A DNA stretch of 64,000 nucleotides from Ectopseudomonas chengduensis (GTDB taxonomy: Bacteria; Pseudomonadota; Gammaproteobacteria; Pseudomonadales; Pseudomonadaceae): assembly GCF_015712065.1 (NCBI RefSeq), contig NZ_JACFYZ010000003.1, forward strand, positions 124,001 through 188,000. The letters run 5' to 3'. A model generated the notes under the pieces. That model saw only the letters and a program-made list of their open reading frames with translations, did no database searches and was not told where the DNA came from. Position numbers and translations under genes: made by a program. Shown here piece by piece: positions 27,153 to 35,815 of the stretch. The first letter of the stretch is position 1. Each line of letters begins with the position of its first letter.

Positions 27153-27791
27153 ATGCAACAACTGGTTTACGTGGTCGATGACGACCAGGGCATGCTCGAC
27201 TCGACCCTCTGGCTGCTGGAGTCGGTAGGCCTCAAGGGCGTGCCGTTCACCAGCGGTCGCGCCTTTCTCGAGGCCTGCGACCCGGCGGCCAATGCCTGCG
27301 TGCTGCTCGATGTACGTATGCCGGGTATGGGCGGGCTCAATGTGCAGGAGGAGATGCGCGCACGGGGTATCGACCTGCCGATAATTTTCGTCAGCGGTCA
27401 CGCCGACGTGCCCATCGTCGTGCGCGCGTTCAAGGCCGGCGCGGTGGATTTCATCGAGAAGCCCTACAACGAGCAACTATTGCTCGACAGCGTGCAGCAG
27501 GCGCTGGAGCGCCGTAAGCCTGTAACCCGGCGCGATCCGCGTCTGGCCGAGGTACAGGCACGGCTTGATCAACTCACCCCGCGTGAGCGTGACGTGCTGT
27601 TGCCATTGGTGCGCGGCTACACCAACCGTGAAGTCGCCGAGCAGCTAGATATCAGCGTGAAAACCGTCGACCTCTATCGCTCACGGGTGATGAAGCGCAT
27701 GCAGGCCGAGACGCTGGCCGAGCTGGTGGGTATGGCCATCGCCGCCGGTCTGGTGGACAGCCTGGCGTTGCGTGAGCCGGTGCGCGCCTGA
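27153..27791 (+). CDS. FixJ/NarL-type response regulator
   Basis: A 212-residue two-domain regulator. The receiver has the acid cluster Asp9-Asp10-Asp11, phospho-acceptor Asp53 in LLDVRMPGMGG, the FVSGHADVP Ser and Lys104 in IEKPY. The C-terminal LuxR-type DNA-binding domain contains LTPRERDVLLPLVRGYTNREVAEQL followed by SVKTVDLYRSRVMKRM. The STLW-type residues and FVSGHAD/EKPYNE segments are characteristic of the FixJ/TodT/StyR group. GAGGAG lies about 10 nt before the ATG. It follows the histidine kinase, separated by a REP element. Confidence 0.92.
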   Translation: MQQLVYVVDDDQGMLDSTLWLLESVGLKGVPFTSGRAFLEACDPAANACVLLDVRMPGMGGLNVQEEMRARGIDLPIIFVSGHADVPIVVRAFKAGAVDFIEKPYNEQLLLDSVQQALERRKPVTRRDPRLAEVQARLDQLTPRERDVLLPLVRGYTNREVAEQLDISVKTVDLYRSRVMKRMQAETLAELVGMAIAAGLVDSLALREPVRA

Positions 27792-27795
27792 GCCT

Positions 27796-30387
27796 TCAGG
27801 CGGAGCCCTGCTGCAGGTCGAGGGTGGCTCGGCCATAGGCGCCGATCTGTTCGGCCGGCTGCGGAACGCCATACAGGTAGCCCTGGAAGTGGCGACAGCC
27901 CAGGCGTAGCAGCGCATCGCGCTGTGCCTGGCTCTCTACGCCTTCGGCGATGACGCGCAACTCCAGCGCCTGCCCCAGGGCGAGAATGGTCCGCACGATG
28001 GCGGTATCGCTGGCATTTTCGAGCAGGTCGCGAACGAAGCTGCGGTCGATCTTCAACTGGTCGAGTGGCAGGCGTTTCAGGTAGCTGAGCGATGAGTAGC
28101 CGGTGCCGAAGTCGTCCAGCGAGAAGCGTACGCCGCGTGCTCTGAGCTGGCCCATCTTGTTGATCAGCGCTTCGATGTCCTGCACCAGCTGGCTCTCGGT
28201 CAGCTCCAGCTCCAGCTTGTGCGGGTTGGCTCCGGTCTTCTGCAGCGCGCTGAGCACGTCGGTGACGAAGTCCGGATGATGGAATTGGCGGGCGCTGACG
28301 TTGATCGCCACGGTCAGCTCGGCGCGCTGCGGGTCATTGGCCCATGAAGCGAGTTGCTGGCAGGCCGTGTGCAGGATCCAGCGACCCATGGGCAGGATCA
28401 GCCCGGTACTTTCCGCCAGCGGGATGAACTCGCCGGGCGGTACCAGACCGCGCTGCGGGTGTTGCCAGCGCACCAGCGCCTCGGCGCCGAGCAGCTCACC
28501 CCGTTCATCCACCTGCGGCTGGTAGTGCAGAAGCAGCTGAGCCTCGCTAAGAGCGCGGCGCAGCTCGTGCTCCAGGGTGGCGCGGGCGGCCAGTGCCTGC
28601 TGCATGCGCGGGTCGAAGAAACACAGGGTATTGCGCCCGGCAGCCTTGGCTTCATACATGGCCAAGTCAGCGTGCTTGAGCAGTTCCTCGGGCTTGTCGT
28701 GCGGTTGCGAGAATAGTGCGACACCGATGCTGGCGCTGCCGCTGTGGCTATAGCCGGGCAGCTCGAACGGGGTGGCCAGAGCGCGCAGCAGTTTTTCCGC
28801 GACTTGCTCGATGCTGGCGATGGCAGCCTGAGGCTCAGGTTCGAGGTTCTCCAGGATCAATACGAATTCGTCGCCGCCGAGGCGCGACAGGCTGTCTTCG
28901 AGGCGCACCTGATTGAGCAGGCGGTCGCTGACCTGTTGCAGCAGCAGATCGCCCATGTCGTGGCCGAGGGTGTCATTGAGCTGCTTGAAATTGTCCAGAT
29001 CGATGAACAGCAGCGCGCCCTCACGTCGACTTCGTGCGCTGCGGGCCAGGGCGAACTGCAGGTGTTCGAGCAGCAGGCGGCGATTGGGCAGGCCGGTAAG
29101 CGCGTCGTAATAGGCGAGTTGATGGATCTGTTCGAGGTTCTTCTTGTGCTCGGTGATGTCGGTGGAAATACCGCACAGGGCGTAGATGCTGCCATCGGCC
29201 GCACGCAGCGGCAGCTTCACCGAAAAGTAGGTGCGCTCGTTACGGCCGTAGCGATCACGGTTGGTTTCCTCGCTCTCGATGCGCTCGCCAGCCAGTACGC
29301 GTCGGTCGTTGATGCCCAGTGCTTGCGCCGTGTCACTGTCGAAGAAGTCGGCGTCGCTATGACCGATGACCTGTTCGGCGCTGCGTCCGAACAGCTCGCA
29401 AACCTTGCGATTGACGTACTGATAACGCAGTTGCGGGTCCTTGATGTAGATATGCGCCTCGACGCTGTCGAGGATGGTATTGAGGCGTGCTTCGCTGGTC
29501 TTGAGATGTCGGGTCTTGTCCGCGACCTGGCGGCGTAACAGCAGGCTGCCGCCAATGGCCAGCGCCAGCAGTGCGGCGAGCAGCGCCAGGCCCCACCAGA
29601 ACAGGACGGGCACGCTGCGCTGCTGAGGCGCTCCGCTCCAGCGCTGCAGCACCTGAAAGTAGATAGAGCCAGGCGCAGACTGCCAATTTTGCAGGTGCTG
29701 GTCGATGGCGCTGAGCAGCTCGCCGTTGGCGCCCTTGCGCGTGGCGTAGAACAGCTGTGCAGGCTGGAACATGATCGGTGTTGCGCTCAGGCGGTAGTTG
29801 GCGGCGTGATAGTCACCGAACAGATGATTGGCCACCACTGCATCGGCCTGCTGGGCAAGCACCATGGCAAAGCCCTGGCTCAGGTCGCTGAGCGGAATCA
29901 TCTGCGCCTGCAGGCCGAAGCTGTCGAGCAGGCTCTGCAGATACTGGAACTGAATCGACCCCTCCAACGCTGCGATACGCAGGCCGCGCAGGTCGAGCAC
30001 GCTCTGCAGGCGCAGCTCTTCGTGGCTGTACAGCTGTGACCAGCTGAATAGCGAAGGTACCTGGTGGAAGTCCATCAGTTGTGCGCGTTCCTCGCTGAAG
30101 GCGACGTCCGGCAGCAGATCGATCTCGCCGTCCTGCAGCAGTTGCAGGCATTGCTGCCAGGCACAGGGCACTGTCTGCAGTTGCCAGCGTTCCTCGTTGG
30201 CAATGGCCTGCAGCAGCTCACCGAGAATGCCCGATGGCTGTGCGTTGGCATCGGCAAAGATCTTTGGCTCGTTGGCGTACACGCCGACCCTGACCGTGCG
30301 TGCCTCTACGGCGGTGCTCCAGGCGCAGCCCAGCAGGCACAGACACAGCAGCAGGTTAACGAGGCGGGGGGACGAGAGGGGCTTCAT
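27796..30387 (-). CDS. Membrane-bound SBP-PAS-GGDEF-EAL cyclic-di-GMP turnover protein
   Basis: From the chosen ATG the protein has 863 residues: a signal sequence (with LLGC, a possible lipobox), a periplasmic bacterial solute-binding-type-3 domain (about 30-255), a transmembrane helix near 265-290, a PAS domain (about 305-425), a GGDEF domain with an intact RLGGDEF near residue 500, and an EAL domain with GAEALVRW near 635, ELELTES and DDFGTGYSSLSYLKRLP. Both catalytic signatures look intact, so it may make or degrade c-di-GMP. The periplasmic domain suggests control by an amino-acid-like ligand. An upstream ATG at 30405 is also possible. Confidence 0.92.
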   Translation of the reverse strand: MKPLSSPRLVNLLLCLCLLGCAWSTAVEARTVRVGVYANEPKIFADANAQPSGILGELLQAIANEERWQLQTVPCAWQQCLQLLQDGEIDLLPDVAFSEERAQLMDFHQVPSLFSWSQLYSHEELRLQSVLDLRGLRIAALEGSIQFQYLQSLLDSFGLQAQMIPLSDLSQGFAMVLAQQADAVVANHLFGDYHAANYRLSATPIMFQPAQLFYATRKGANGELLSAIDQHLQNWQSAPGSIYFQVLQRWSGAPQQRSVPVLFWWGLALLAALLALAIGGSLLLRRQVADKTRHLKTSEARLNTILDSVEAHIYIKDPQLRYQYVNRKVCELFGRSAEQVIGHSDADFFDSDTAQALGINDRRVLAGERIESEETNRDRYGRNERTYFSVKLPLRAADGSIYALCGISTDITEHKKNLEQIHQLAYYDALTGLPNRRLLLEHLQFALARSARSRREGALLFIDLDNFKQLNDTLGHDMGDLLLQQVSDRLLNQVRLEDSLSRLGGDEFVLILENLEPEPQAAIASIEQVAEKLLRALATPFELPGYSHSGSASIGVALFSQPHDKPEELLKHADLAMYEAKAAGRNTLCFFDPRMQQALAARATLEHELRRALSEAQLLLHYQPQVDERGELLGAEALVRWQHPQRGLVPPGEFIPLAESTGLILPMGRWILHTACQQLASWANDPQRAELTVAINVSARQFHHPDFVTDVLSALQKTGANPHKLELELTESQLVQDIEALINKMGQLRARGVRFSLDDFGTGYSSLSYLKRLPLDQLKIDRSFVRDLLENASDTAIVRTILALGQALELRVIAEGVESQAQRDALLRLGCRHFQGYLYGVPQPAEQIGAYGRATLDLQQGSA

Positions 30388-30474
30388 GCGCGGGTCGACT
30401 TCCATGGACAGAATTCCAGCAGCCTGTCCTGCAGTATGGCCGCCTATACCGAGTATGCGAGCTCAGGACGGTGC

Positions 30475-31086
30475 TCAGTCGGCCCAGCCGCGGTAGACGT
30501 GGGTCATGGGCCTGGGCCCTTTCAGGTAGCCGCTATCCAGCTGGCGGATATGAAAGCCCCCGGCCTCGATCAGTGCGGGTATGTCGCGATCCAGATGGCA
30601 GCCGCCGGCCAGCGGTTTCCACAGCGGTGTCAGGCGTTTCTGCCAGCGCACCACAGGCAGATCCGGCGCCAGGCCGTGTTCGCAGAACAACAGACGACCA
30701 CCGGCTTTCAGCACCCGGCGCATTTCCTTGAGTGCGGCCAGCGCATCGGGGATGGTGCACAGGGTAAAGGTGCAGACGATATCGTCGAAGCTGGCGTCCT
30801 CAGCCTGAATCTGCACCAGCTCCAGGGCAATCATTTCCACCGGCACCTGGCAGTGTGCGGCGCGTTCACGGGCCAGGCGCTGCATGTCGGCGGACGGGTC
30901 GACGCCAACGACCACCACGACCCGTTGCGGATCGTAGAAACTCAGGTTAAGGCCACTGCCGATGCCGATCTCCAGTACTCGGCCCTGCGCCAGCGGCACG
31001 ATCTGCGAGCGGGCTTTCATGACCGCGCCCATGCCGCAGGCGAAATCGATCAGATACGGCAGGACGTGGCGGTCATAGAGGCCCAT
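30475..31086 (-). CDS. Class I SAM-dependent methyltransferase
   Basis: A 203-residue methyltransferase of the UbiE/phosphatidylethanolamine-N-methyltransferase-like group. SAM-binding motif I is VLEIGIGSGLNLSFY at 37-51, with GVDPSADM as motif post-I, FDDIVCTFTLCTIPD as motif II and LKAGGRLLFCEHG as motif III. The C-terminal half has RLTPLWKPLAGGCHLDRD, seen in METTL7-like enzymes. The substrate is unknown. It starts 4 nt from the stop of the next-upstream small gene, suggesting an operon. Confidence 0.87.
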   Translation of the reverse strand: MGLYDRHVLPYLIDFACGMGAVMKARSQIVPLAQGRVLEIGIGSGLNLSFYDPQRVVVVVGVDPSADMQRLARERAAHCQVPVEMIALELVQIQAEDASFDDIVCTFTLCTIPDALAALKEMRRVLKAGGRLLFCEHGLAPDLPVVRWQKRLTPLWKPLAGGCHLDRDIPALIEAGGFHIRQLDSGYLKGPRPMTHVYRGWAD

Positions 31087-31089
31087 GGT

Positions 31090-31434
31090 TCAGGCTTCGT
31101 CTTGCTCGTCGTCGCCGTCATCGTTGTCGCCGCGATAGGCAGCGAAGCACTTGAGGCTGTGGCTGACGTCGCTGCCCTCGATCAGCCAGCTGTCGTCCGC
31201 TTCGCTGTAACGCGCGGCCTGCACCGAAGCCAGGGAAAACTTCCACAGGCGGCGTTCACGGCCGTCGATGCAATGTACTTGCAGCAGGGGTTTGGCGGCA
31301 CTGTCGCTACCAGCCGTGCCGGCGCTGATCTGCGCCAGCAATTCGGTGTCGAGGTCGAACTGCCAGGCATACAGACCGTCGATCTCCAGCATGTCGGCGT
31401 CTTGCAGGGCCTCGATCAGGCTTGTGGGTTTCAT
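31090..31434 (-). CDS. Conserved hypothetical acidic protein, DUF5629-like
   Basis: A 114-residue protein without signal or membrane segments. It opens with MKPTSLIEALQDADMLEIDGLYAW and ends in a strongly acidic tail (DNDDGDDEQDEA). The body resembles a small Pseudomonas-restricted family (DUF5629 by memory). Its function is unknown. An in-frame GTG at 31446 is an alternative start; I prefer the ATG at 31434. It lies between the atypical SDR and the methyltransferase with 16 and 3 nt gaps. Confidence 0.7.
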   Translation of the reverse strand: MKPTSLIEALQDADMLEIDGLYAWQFDLDTELLAQISAGTAGSDSAAKPLLQVHCIDGRERRLWKFSLASVQAARYSEADDSWLIEGSDVSHSLKCFAAYRGDNDDGDDEQDEA

Positions 31435-31450
31435 CGTTTCATCCACGGTA

Positions 31451-32092
31451 TCAGCGCCCCAGCCGGCGCAGGTCGGAAGACTCTATCACGCGCACGCCGT
31501 CTCCCTCTTCCAGGGCCAGGCGCCACAGGGCGCGGGCCAGGGCGCAGGCGTCGATGCCGCGGTACTTGCCCGGGAGCCAGCGCAGCAACGGGGCGGCGAG
31601 GCGCTCGCCGAGACGAAACTCATGGCGCGCGCCAAGCAGCAGCGACGGGCGGGCGATGGTCAGTTGCGGCCAGTCCATGGCTTTCAGCGCCTCTTCGGTC
31701 TCGCCTTTGATGCGGTTGTAGAACACCTTTGATCCGGGGTTGGCACCGAGGGCGCTGATCACCACCAGATGGCGTGCGCCCAGCTCGCGAGTGCGACGAG
31801 CGAAGGCCAGTACCAAGTCATGATCGACGGCACGGAAGGCTTCCTGCGAGCCGGCCTGCTTGATGGTGCTGCCCAGGCAGCAGAAAGCGGTATCGACCTG
31901 GCCGGACAACTGCGGCAGCAGCGCTTGCAAGTCGCCCACCGGGTTTTCCAGATGCGGGTGGGCGGCCAGGGGGCGACGCGTAGGCGCCAGCACGCGGGCG
32001 ACCGTCGGCTCGCTGAGCAGGCGGTCGAGCAGGTGTTCACCGGTAAGCCCAGTGGCGCCAGCGAGAAGGATGTGCTGCGGGGTCAGGTACAT
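31451..32092 (-). CDS. Atypical short-chain dehydrogenase/NAD(P)-binding protein, HTATIP2-like
   Basis: A 213-residue Rossmann-fold protein with the dinucleotide-binding GATGLTG at 12-18, [12 protein letters not shown] near 70-81 and a [12 protein letters not shown] segment holding the Tyr-x3-Lys pair. The motif layout matches atypical SDR proteins related to human HTATIP2/TIP30 and Pseudomonas oxidoreductases of that name. The substrate is unknown. It forms the first gene of a three-gene run with the DUF5629-like gene and the methyltransferase. Confidence 0.85.
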   Translation of the reverse strand: MYLTPQHILLAGATGLTGEHLLDRLLSEPTVARVLAPTRRPLAAHPHLENPVGDLQALLPQLSGQVDTAFCCLGSTIKQAGSQEAFRAVDHDLVLAFARRTRELGARHLVVISALGANPGSKVFYNRIKGETEEALKAMDWPQLTIARPSLLLGARHEFRLGERLAAPLLRWLPGKYRGIDACALARALWRLALEEGDGVRVIESSDLRRLGR

Positions 32093-32122
32093 GCGGTTGT
32101 CTCTTGTCCGTTACAGTTCAGC

Positions 32123-33847
32123 TTAGTCCTTTGCCGGACCACTGGCCATGGCACTGAGCGCTCGCTCGGCCTGGCTCTGGCGCAGGTTGCGCCAGTGCTG
32201 GAGTACGCCGCGTGGCGCCCAGATCTGCGGTTCGGAAGGTTCGAAGCCGTCGCTCTGCTCACGCTCGGCGACGCGTTCCTTGGCCAGCTCGAAGGCCCGC
32301 TCGAGGTTGTCGGTTTCGCCCAGCGCCTCGGCGAACAGGGCGCGGCCGAAGTAGGTGAAGTCGTTCTCTTCACTGCAGCCGAAGGACACCCGGTCGGCAC
32401 GTGCGGCGGTCATCACCAGGGTCTTTTCGTCTTTCAGCGGCGGGATGAAACCGCCGGAATAGCAGGCGGAGATCACCACCACCTTGTTGCGCTGCTTGAG
32501 TGGAGCGAGCAGGGCAGCCAGCTCGCTGGCGGGCAGGTCGGCCAGTTGCAGGCGCGGCTGGTCGATATTGAGCTCGTGACGGCGCGAGCCGTGGCTGGTC
32601 AGATAGATGAAGATCAGGTCTTCTTCGCCACTGCGTTCGGCCAGCGCCTGCACCACGCGGGTGAGATTCTCGCGGGTGGCCAGTGGGCGGTCGGCAAGAT
32701 GGTCGCGGTGGTTGATCAGGCTGATGCTGCCATGGGCGCCGAAGCGCTCGCGCATCAGCCGGCTGACGTAGTCGGCTTCGCGCATGAATACGCTTTGCTT
32801 GCCGTCGCCGGCCAGGGTCAGCGCATACAGCTCGCGCGCCGGGGTTGAGGCTGGAATCGCGGCGATAGCCTCATCGAGCAGGTGCCCTTGTTGCAGCAGG
32901 CCCAGCTCAAGGCTGTCGGGCAGCACCTGACCCTGTTCGTCACGGACCAGGCGGCCGCGTTGCCAGGTGCCGGACTGACGGCTGCCATCGGCCAGGGTCA
33001 GGGTGCCCACGCCACTGTAATCACCGCCTGAGAAATGGCCGCGGTAGGCGCTGCCATCGGGCAGGGTGAGCAGGCCTTCGCCTTCGTACTGCCAGTCGGC
33101 GAATTCGCCGAGGTAGCGGGTGCCGGCGCCATCGGTATATTCACCGGGGCCCTGCATCACGCCCTCGATGAACTCCCCGGCCCAGGTTTCGCCGCTGGCG
33201 CTCTGGTAGCGGCCCTTGCCGTGGAATTCATCATTCTGGAAACCGCCGCTGTAGTTGTCGCCATCGGCATTCTGGTAACTGCCCTGGCCGCTGAGCAGCC
33301 CTTGGGCGAACACGCCGCTGTACTGGTTGCCGTAGGCGTCGCTGCGCACGCCCTGGCCCTCTGGCTGACCGTTGACGAACTGGCCCTGGAAGCTGCTGCC
33401 GTCGGCCATCTCCAGTTTGCCCAGGCCATGGAAGCGGTCGTTGAGAAATTCACCCTGGTAGCGCTGGCCGCCCTGTTCGAGCAGGCCGGCGCCGCTGAAG
33501 CGATTGCGTTCGAAACCGCCCTGGTAGCGGCTGCCATCGCTGTAGGTCAGGGTGCCCTGGCCATGGAACATGCCTTCGTGGAACTCGCCCAGATAGTGCT
33601 CACCACCCGGGCCTTGCCATTCACCGCTGCCTTCGAGCATGCCGTCCTTGAACTGGCCGACGAACCAGCTGCCATTGCGGTAGTCCAGGCGTCCCGGCCC
33701 TTGCAACAGACCCTCGACTATCTCGCCGCGATACTGGCCACCATCCGGCAGGGTGGCATTGGCCGGCAGCAGCGGGCGTGCTTCGTCGCAACCGGCAAGC
33801 AGCAGAGACAGGCAAACAGGCAGCAAGCGCATGGCAAGGGGATTCAT
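32123..33847 (-). CDS. Lipoprotein with MORN repeats and a C13-type (caspase-fold) cysteine protease domain
   Basis: A 574-residue predicted lipoprotein. The signal peptide ends in the lipobox LAGC (Cys20). Residues about 37-300 hold eleven full MORN-type repeats of about 23 residues (pattern Y-x-G-x-F-x3-x2-G-x-G) plus a partial twelfth. After a helical linker, residues about 370-535 form a peptidase C13/legumain-like domain with His419 in YLTSHGS and Cys462 in ISACYSGG, the expected catalytic dyad of the caspase fold. The start at 33847 was chosen for a proper signal sequence. Location in the periplasm at a membrane is inferred. Substrate and trigger are unknown. Confidence 0.85.
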   Translation of the reverse strand: MNPLAMRLLPVCLSLLLAGCDEARPLLPANATLPDGGQYRGEIVEGLLQGPGRLDYRNGSWFVGQFKDGMLEGSGEWQGPGGEHYLGEFHEGMFHGQGTLTYSDGSRYQGGFERNRFSGAGLLEQGGQRYQGEFLNDRFHGLGKLEMADGSSFQGQFVNGQPEGQGVRSDAYGNQYSGVFAQGLLSGQGSYQNADGDNYSGGFQNDEFHGKGRYQSASGETWAGEFIEGVMQGPGEYTDGAGTRYLGEFADWQYEGEGLLTLPDGSAYRGHFSGGDYSGVGTLTLADGSRQSGTWQRGRLVRDEQGQVLPDSLELGLLQQGHLLDEAIAAIPASTPARELYALTLAGDGKQSVFMREADYVSRLMRERFGAHGSISLINHRDHLADRPLATRENLTRVVQALAERSGEEDLIFIYLTSHGSRRHELNIDQPRLQLADLPASELAALLAPLKQRNKVVVISACYSGGFIPPLKDEKTLVMTAARADRVSFGCSEENDFTYFGRALFAEALGETDNLERAFELAKERVAEREQSDGFEPSEPQIWAPRGVLQHWRNLRQSQAERALSAMASGPAKD

Positions 33848-33937
33848 GAGGGACGTCCAGGTCGGTGCTTTGTCCGCAGTATGCCGCAAGCCTGGACGCT
33901 TGCGCTGCTCAGCCGCACGCTTTGCTGATGTGAGAGC

Positions 33938-33974
33938 GTTACCGTTTCCGGCGGATGACACCGGAAACGGTAAC
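33938..33974. other. Perfect 14-bp inverted repeat downstream of the MaoC gene
   Basis: GTTACCGTTTCCGG (33938-33951) and its exact complement (33961-33974) enclose a 9-base loop. There is no T-run on either side, so it is either a transcript-stabilising hairpin or a protein-binding site shared by the MaoC 3' end and the upstream region of the MORN lipoprotein gene. Confidence 0.8.
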
Positions 33975-33983
33975 AGGCAGGGG

Positions 33984-34439
33984 TCAGACGAAGCAGAGGG
34001 TCAAGGGTTCGGCAATATAAGCCGGCTTCTCCTGACCTTCGATCTCCAGTACCGCGCGGGCCTTGAGCAGCCACTGGCCGGGGTTCTTCTCGGTGGCGTC
34101 GGTCAGCGTCACCACCAGGCGCACCTTGGAGTCAACCTTGACCGGCTGGATGAAACGCACGCTGTCGAGGCCGTAGTTCACCGCCATCTTCAGACCCTGC
34201 GGCATGATCATGATGTTTTCCATCAGCATCGGCACCAGCGATAACGACAGGAAACCGTGGGCGATGGTGGTGCCGAAGGGGGTCTGCTTGGCCTTTTCCG
34301 GGTCGACATGGATGAACTGATGGTCGCCGGTGCACTCGGCGAACTGATTGATGCGCTGCTGGTCGATGGTCAGCCACTCGGACTTGCCAAGTTCCTTGCC
34401 AACATAGTCCTTGAGCTCTGCTACGGGTACGAACGGCAT
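33984..34439 (-). CDS. MaoC-type (R)-enoyl-CoA hydratase
   Basis: A 151-residue single hot-dog-fold protein with the hydratase-2 motif AECTGDHQFIHVDPEKA, whose Asp39 and His44 form the expected catalytic dyad, and the TPFGTTIAHGFLSLSL segment. Such enzymes hydrate 2-enoyl-CoA to (R)-3-hydroxyacyl-CoA, linking beta-oxidation with polyhydroxyalkanoate synthesis or acting in other acyl-CoA routes. The natural substrate is not evident. GGAGGAA precedes the ATG. It is transcribed alone, upstream of a perfect inverted repeat. Confidence 0.9.
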   Translation of the reverse strand: MPFVPVAELKDYVGKELGKSEWLTIDQQRINQFAECTGDHQFIHVDPEKAKQTPFGTTIAHGFLSLSLVPMLMENIMIMPQGLKMAVNYGLDSVRFIQPVKVDSKVRLVVTLTDATEKNPGQWLLKARAVLEIEGQEKPAYIAEPLTLCFV

Positions 34440-34680
34440 AGTTCCTCCTTGAGGACGCGGGTGTTTTTCTTGTGTGCGTGAAACCGTTGCGGCCTAGATC
34501 ATCACGGGGCCGGCAGCGGGTCAAGCCTGCCTTGGCGTAATGAATGACGCGGCATAGGCCAGCCTGACGAAGCAATACAGAGGCCAGCGCGCCTATAATG
34601 GCCGACATGCCTCAATAGATGCCCGGAATCCCCTCTCGCGAGCGGAAACGGCCATCGCTCGTCTTCTGGAGACCTCAAAC

Positions 34681-35040
34681 ATGCTGCTTCGCGGCCTTTC
34701 CTGGCTGGTGCTGTGCCAGTTGCTGGGTACCGTTCTCAACGTCCTGCTGTTACCGATGTTGCCAGGGCCGATCATCGGCATGCTGCTGTTGTTCGTCTTT
34801 CTCATGCTGCGCGGCGAGGTGGGCGAGCCGCTGAGCGTTGCGTCCAGCAGCCTGCTCAAATACCTGCCGCTGATTCTGGTGCCGCCCGCCGTGGGTGTGA
34901 TGGCCTATGCCAGCGATATCGCCGCCGATTTCTGGGCCGTGGTCGGCGCGCTGGTGCTGTCGCTGCTGGTATCACTGGCCTTCGCCGGCTGGTTGATGCA
35001 GAAACTGATCGAGCGCCAGCAGCGCCGGGAGGACGTATGA
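34681..35040 (+). CDS. cidA: CidA/LrgA-family holin-like membrane protein
   Basis: A 119-residue protein with four predicted transmembrane helices (about 8-25, 30-45, 60-78 and 85-108), containing LPGPIIGMLLLF and LVPPAVGVMAY, both typical of CidA/LrgA. These proteins are linked to control of autolysis and to pyruvate or glycolate export in other bacteria; which applies here is unknown. It overlaps cidB by four bases (ATGA). A TATAAT at 34594-34599 could be the -10 element, though a clear -35 is lacking. Confidence 0.87.
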   Translation: MLLRGLSWLVLCQLLGTVLNVLLLPMLPGPIIGMLLLFVFLMLRGEVGEPLSVASSSLLKYLPLILVPPAVGVMAYASDIAADFWAVVGALVLSLLVSLAFAGWLMQKLIERQQRREDV

Positions 35041-35753
35041 GTCCCGATTGGCAGGGCGCCTGGCAGGCGCTGACCCATCACCCGCTGTTTGGCATCGGCA
35101 TCACCCTGGGCGCCTATCAGTTGGCCATGGCCGCCTACGAGCGCACCCGCTGGGTGTTCCTGCAGCCGGTGTTGGTGTCGATGCTCACGGTGATTGGCAT
35201 CCTGCTGCTGTGCGGTCTGAGTTTTGCCGAATACCGGAGCAGCGTCGCGGCGCTGACCCTGCTGCTCGGCCCGGCCACCGTGGCCCTGGCGGTGCCGCTG
35301 TATCTCAACCTGCGGCGAATTCGTCAGCTGTTTTGGCCGATCATCCTGACTTTGCTGGTTGCCGGCACCTTCGCCACCGTGCTCGGTGCGGGGCTGGCCT
35401 GGTTGTTCGGTGCCGAGCGGCTGATGCTGATGAGCATGGCGCCGAAGTCGGTGACTTCGCCGATCGCCATGCTGGTGGCTGATCAGATCGGCGGTATCGC
35501 GGCGCTGGCGGCGGTGTTCGTGATGATCACCGGGGTTATCGGCGCTATCGTCGGGCCGTCCATTCTGCGTCTGTGCAGGGTTCATCATCCGGCGGCGCAG
35601 GGCATGGCCCTGGGCATCACCGCGCATGCCGTGGGTACGGCGCGAGCGCTGCAGGAAAGCGATGAGTGCGGTGCCTTCGCGGCATTGGCGATGAGTCTGA
35701 TGGGGATGATTACCGCGGTGCTGTTGCCTCTGGCGATTGTCCTGTTGCTGTGA
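35037..35753 (+). CDS. cidB: CidB/LrgB-family membrane protein
   Basis: A 238-residue polytopic protein with six or seven hydrophobic segments. It has the LrgB signature SMAPKSVTSPIAMLVADQIGG and the downstream GTARALQESDECGAFAALAMS. It pairs with the CidA-like protein, overlapping its stop by four bases, as cidAB/lrgAB pairs do elsewhere. The true start is the ATG at 35037; an open frame reaching back to 34713 is antisense-free but lies inside cidA in another frame. Confidence 0.88.
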   Translation: MSPDWQGAWQALTHHPLFGIGITLGAYQLAMAAYERTRWVFLQPVLVSMLTVIGILLLCGLSFAEYRSSVAALTLLLGPATVALAVPLYLNLRRIRQLFWPIILTLLVAGTFATVLGAGLAWLFGAERLMLMSMAPKSVTSPIAMLVADQIGGIAALAAVFVMITGVIGAIVGPSILRLCRVHHPAAQGMALGITAHAVGTARALQESDECGAFAALAMSLMGMITAVLLPLAIVLLL

Positions 35754-35815
35754 GAGCCTCCCCCGATGATCACTGATGCCCTGGTACCCCTGCATCGATA
35801 ACAGGCTGTTAAACC

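Noticed and set aside
32900..33800. Tandem repeat resembling a CRISPR or minisatellite
   Set aside because: The periodicity of about 69 nt comes from the 23-residue MORN repeats of one protein; there are no identical repeats with unique spacers.
34681..35753. Prophage holin genes
   Set aside because: The two proteins are a CidA/CidB pair without any phage gene around them.
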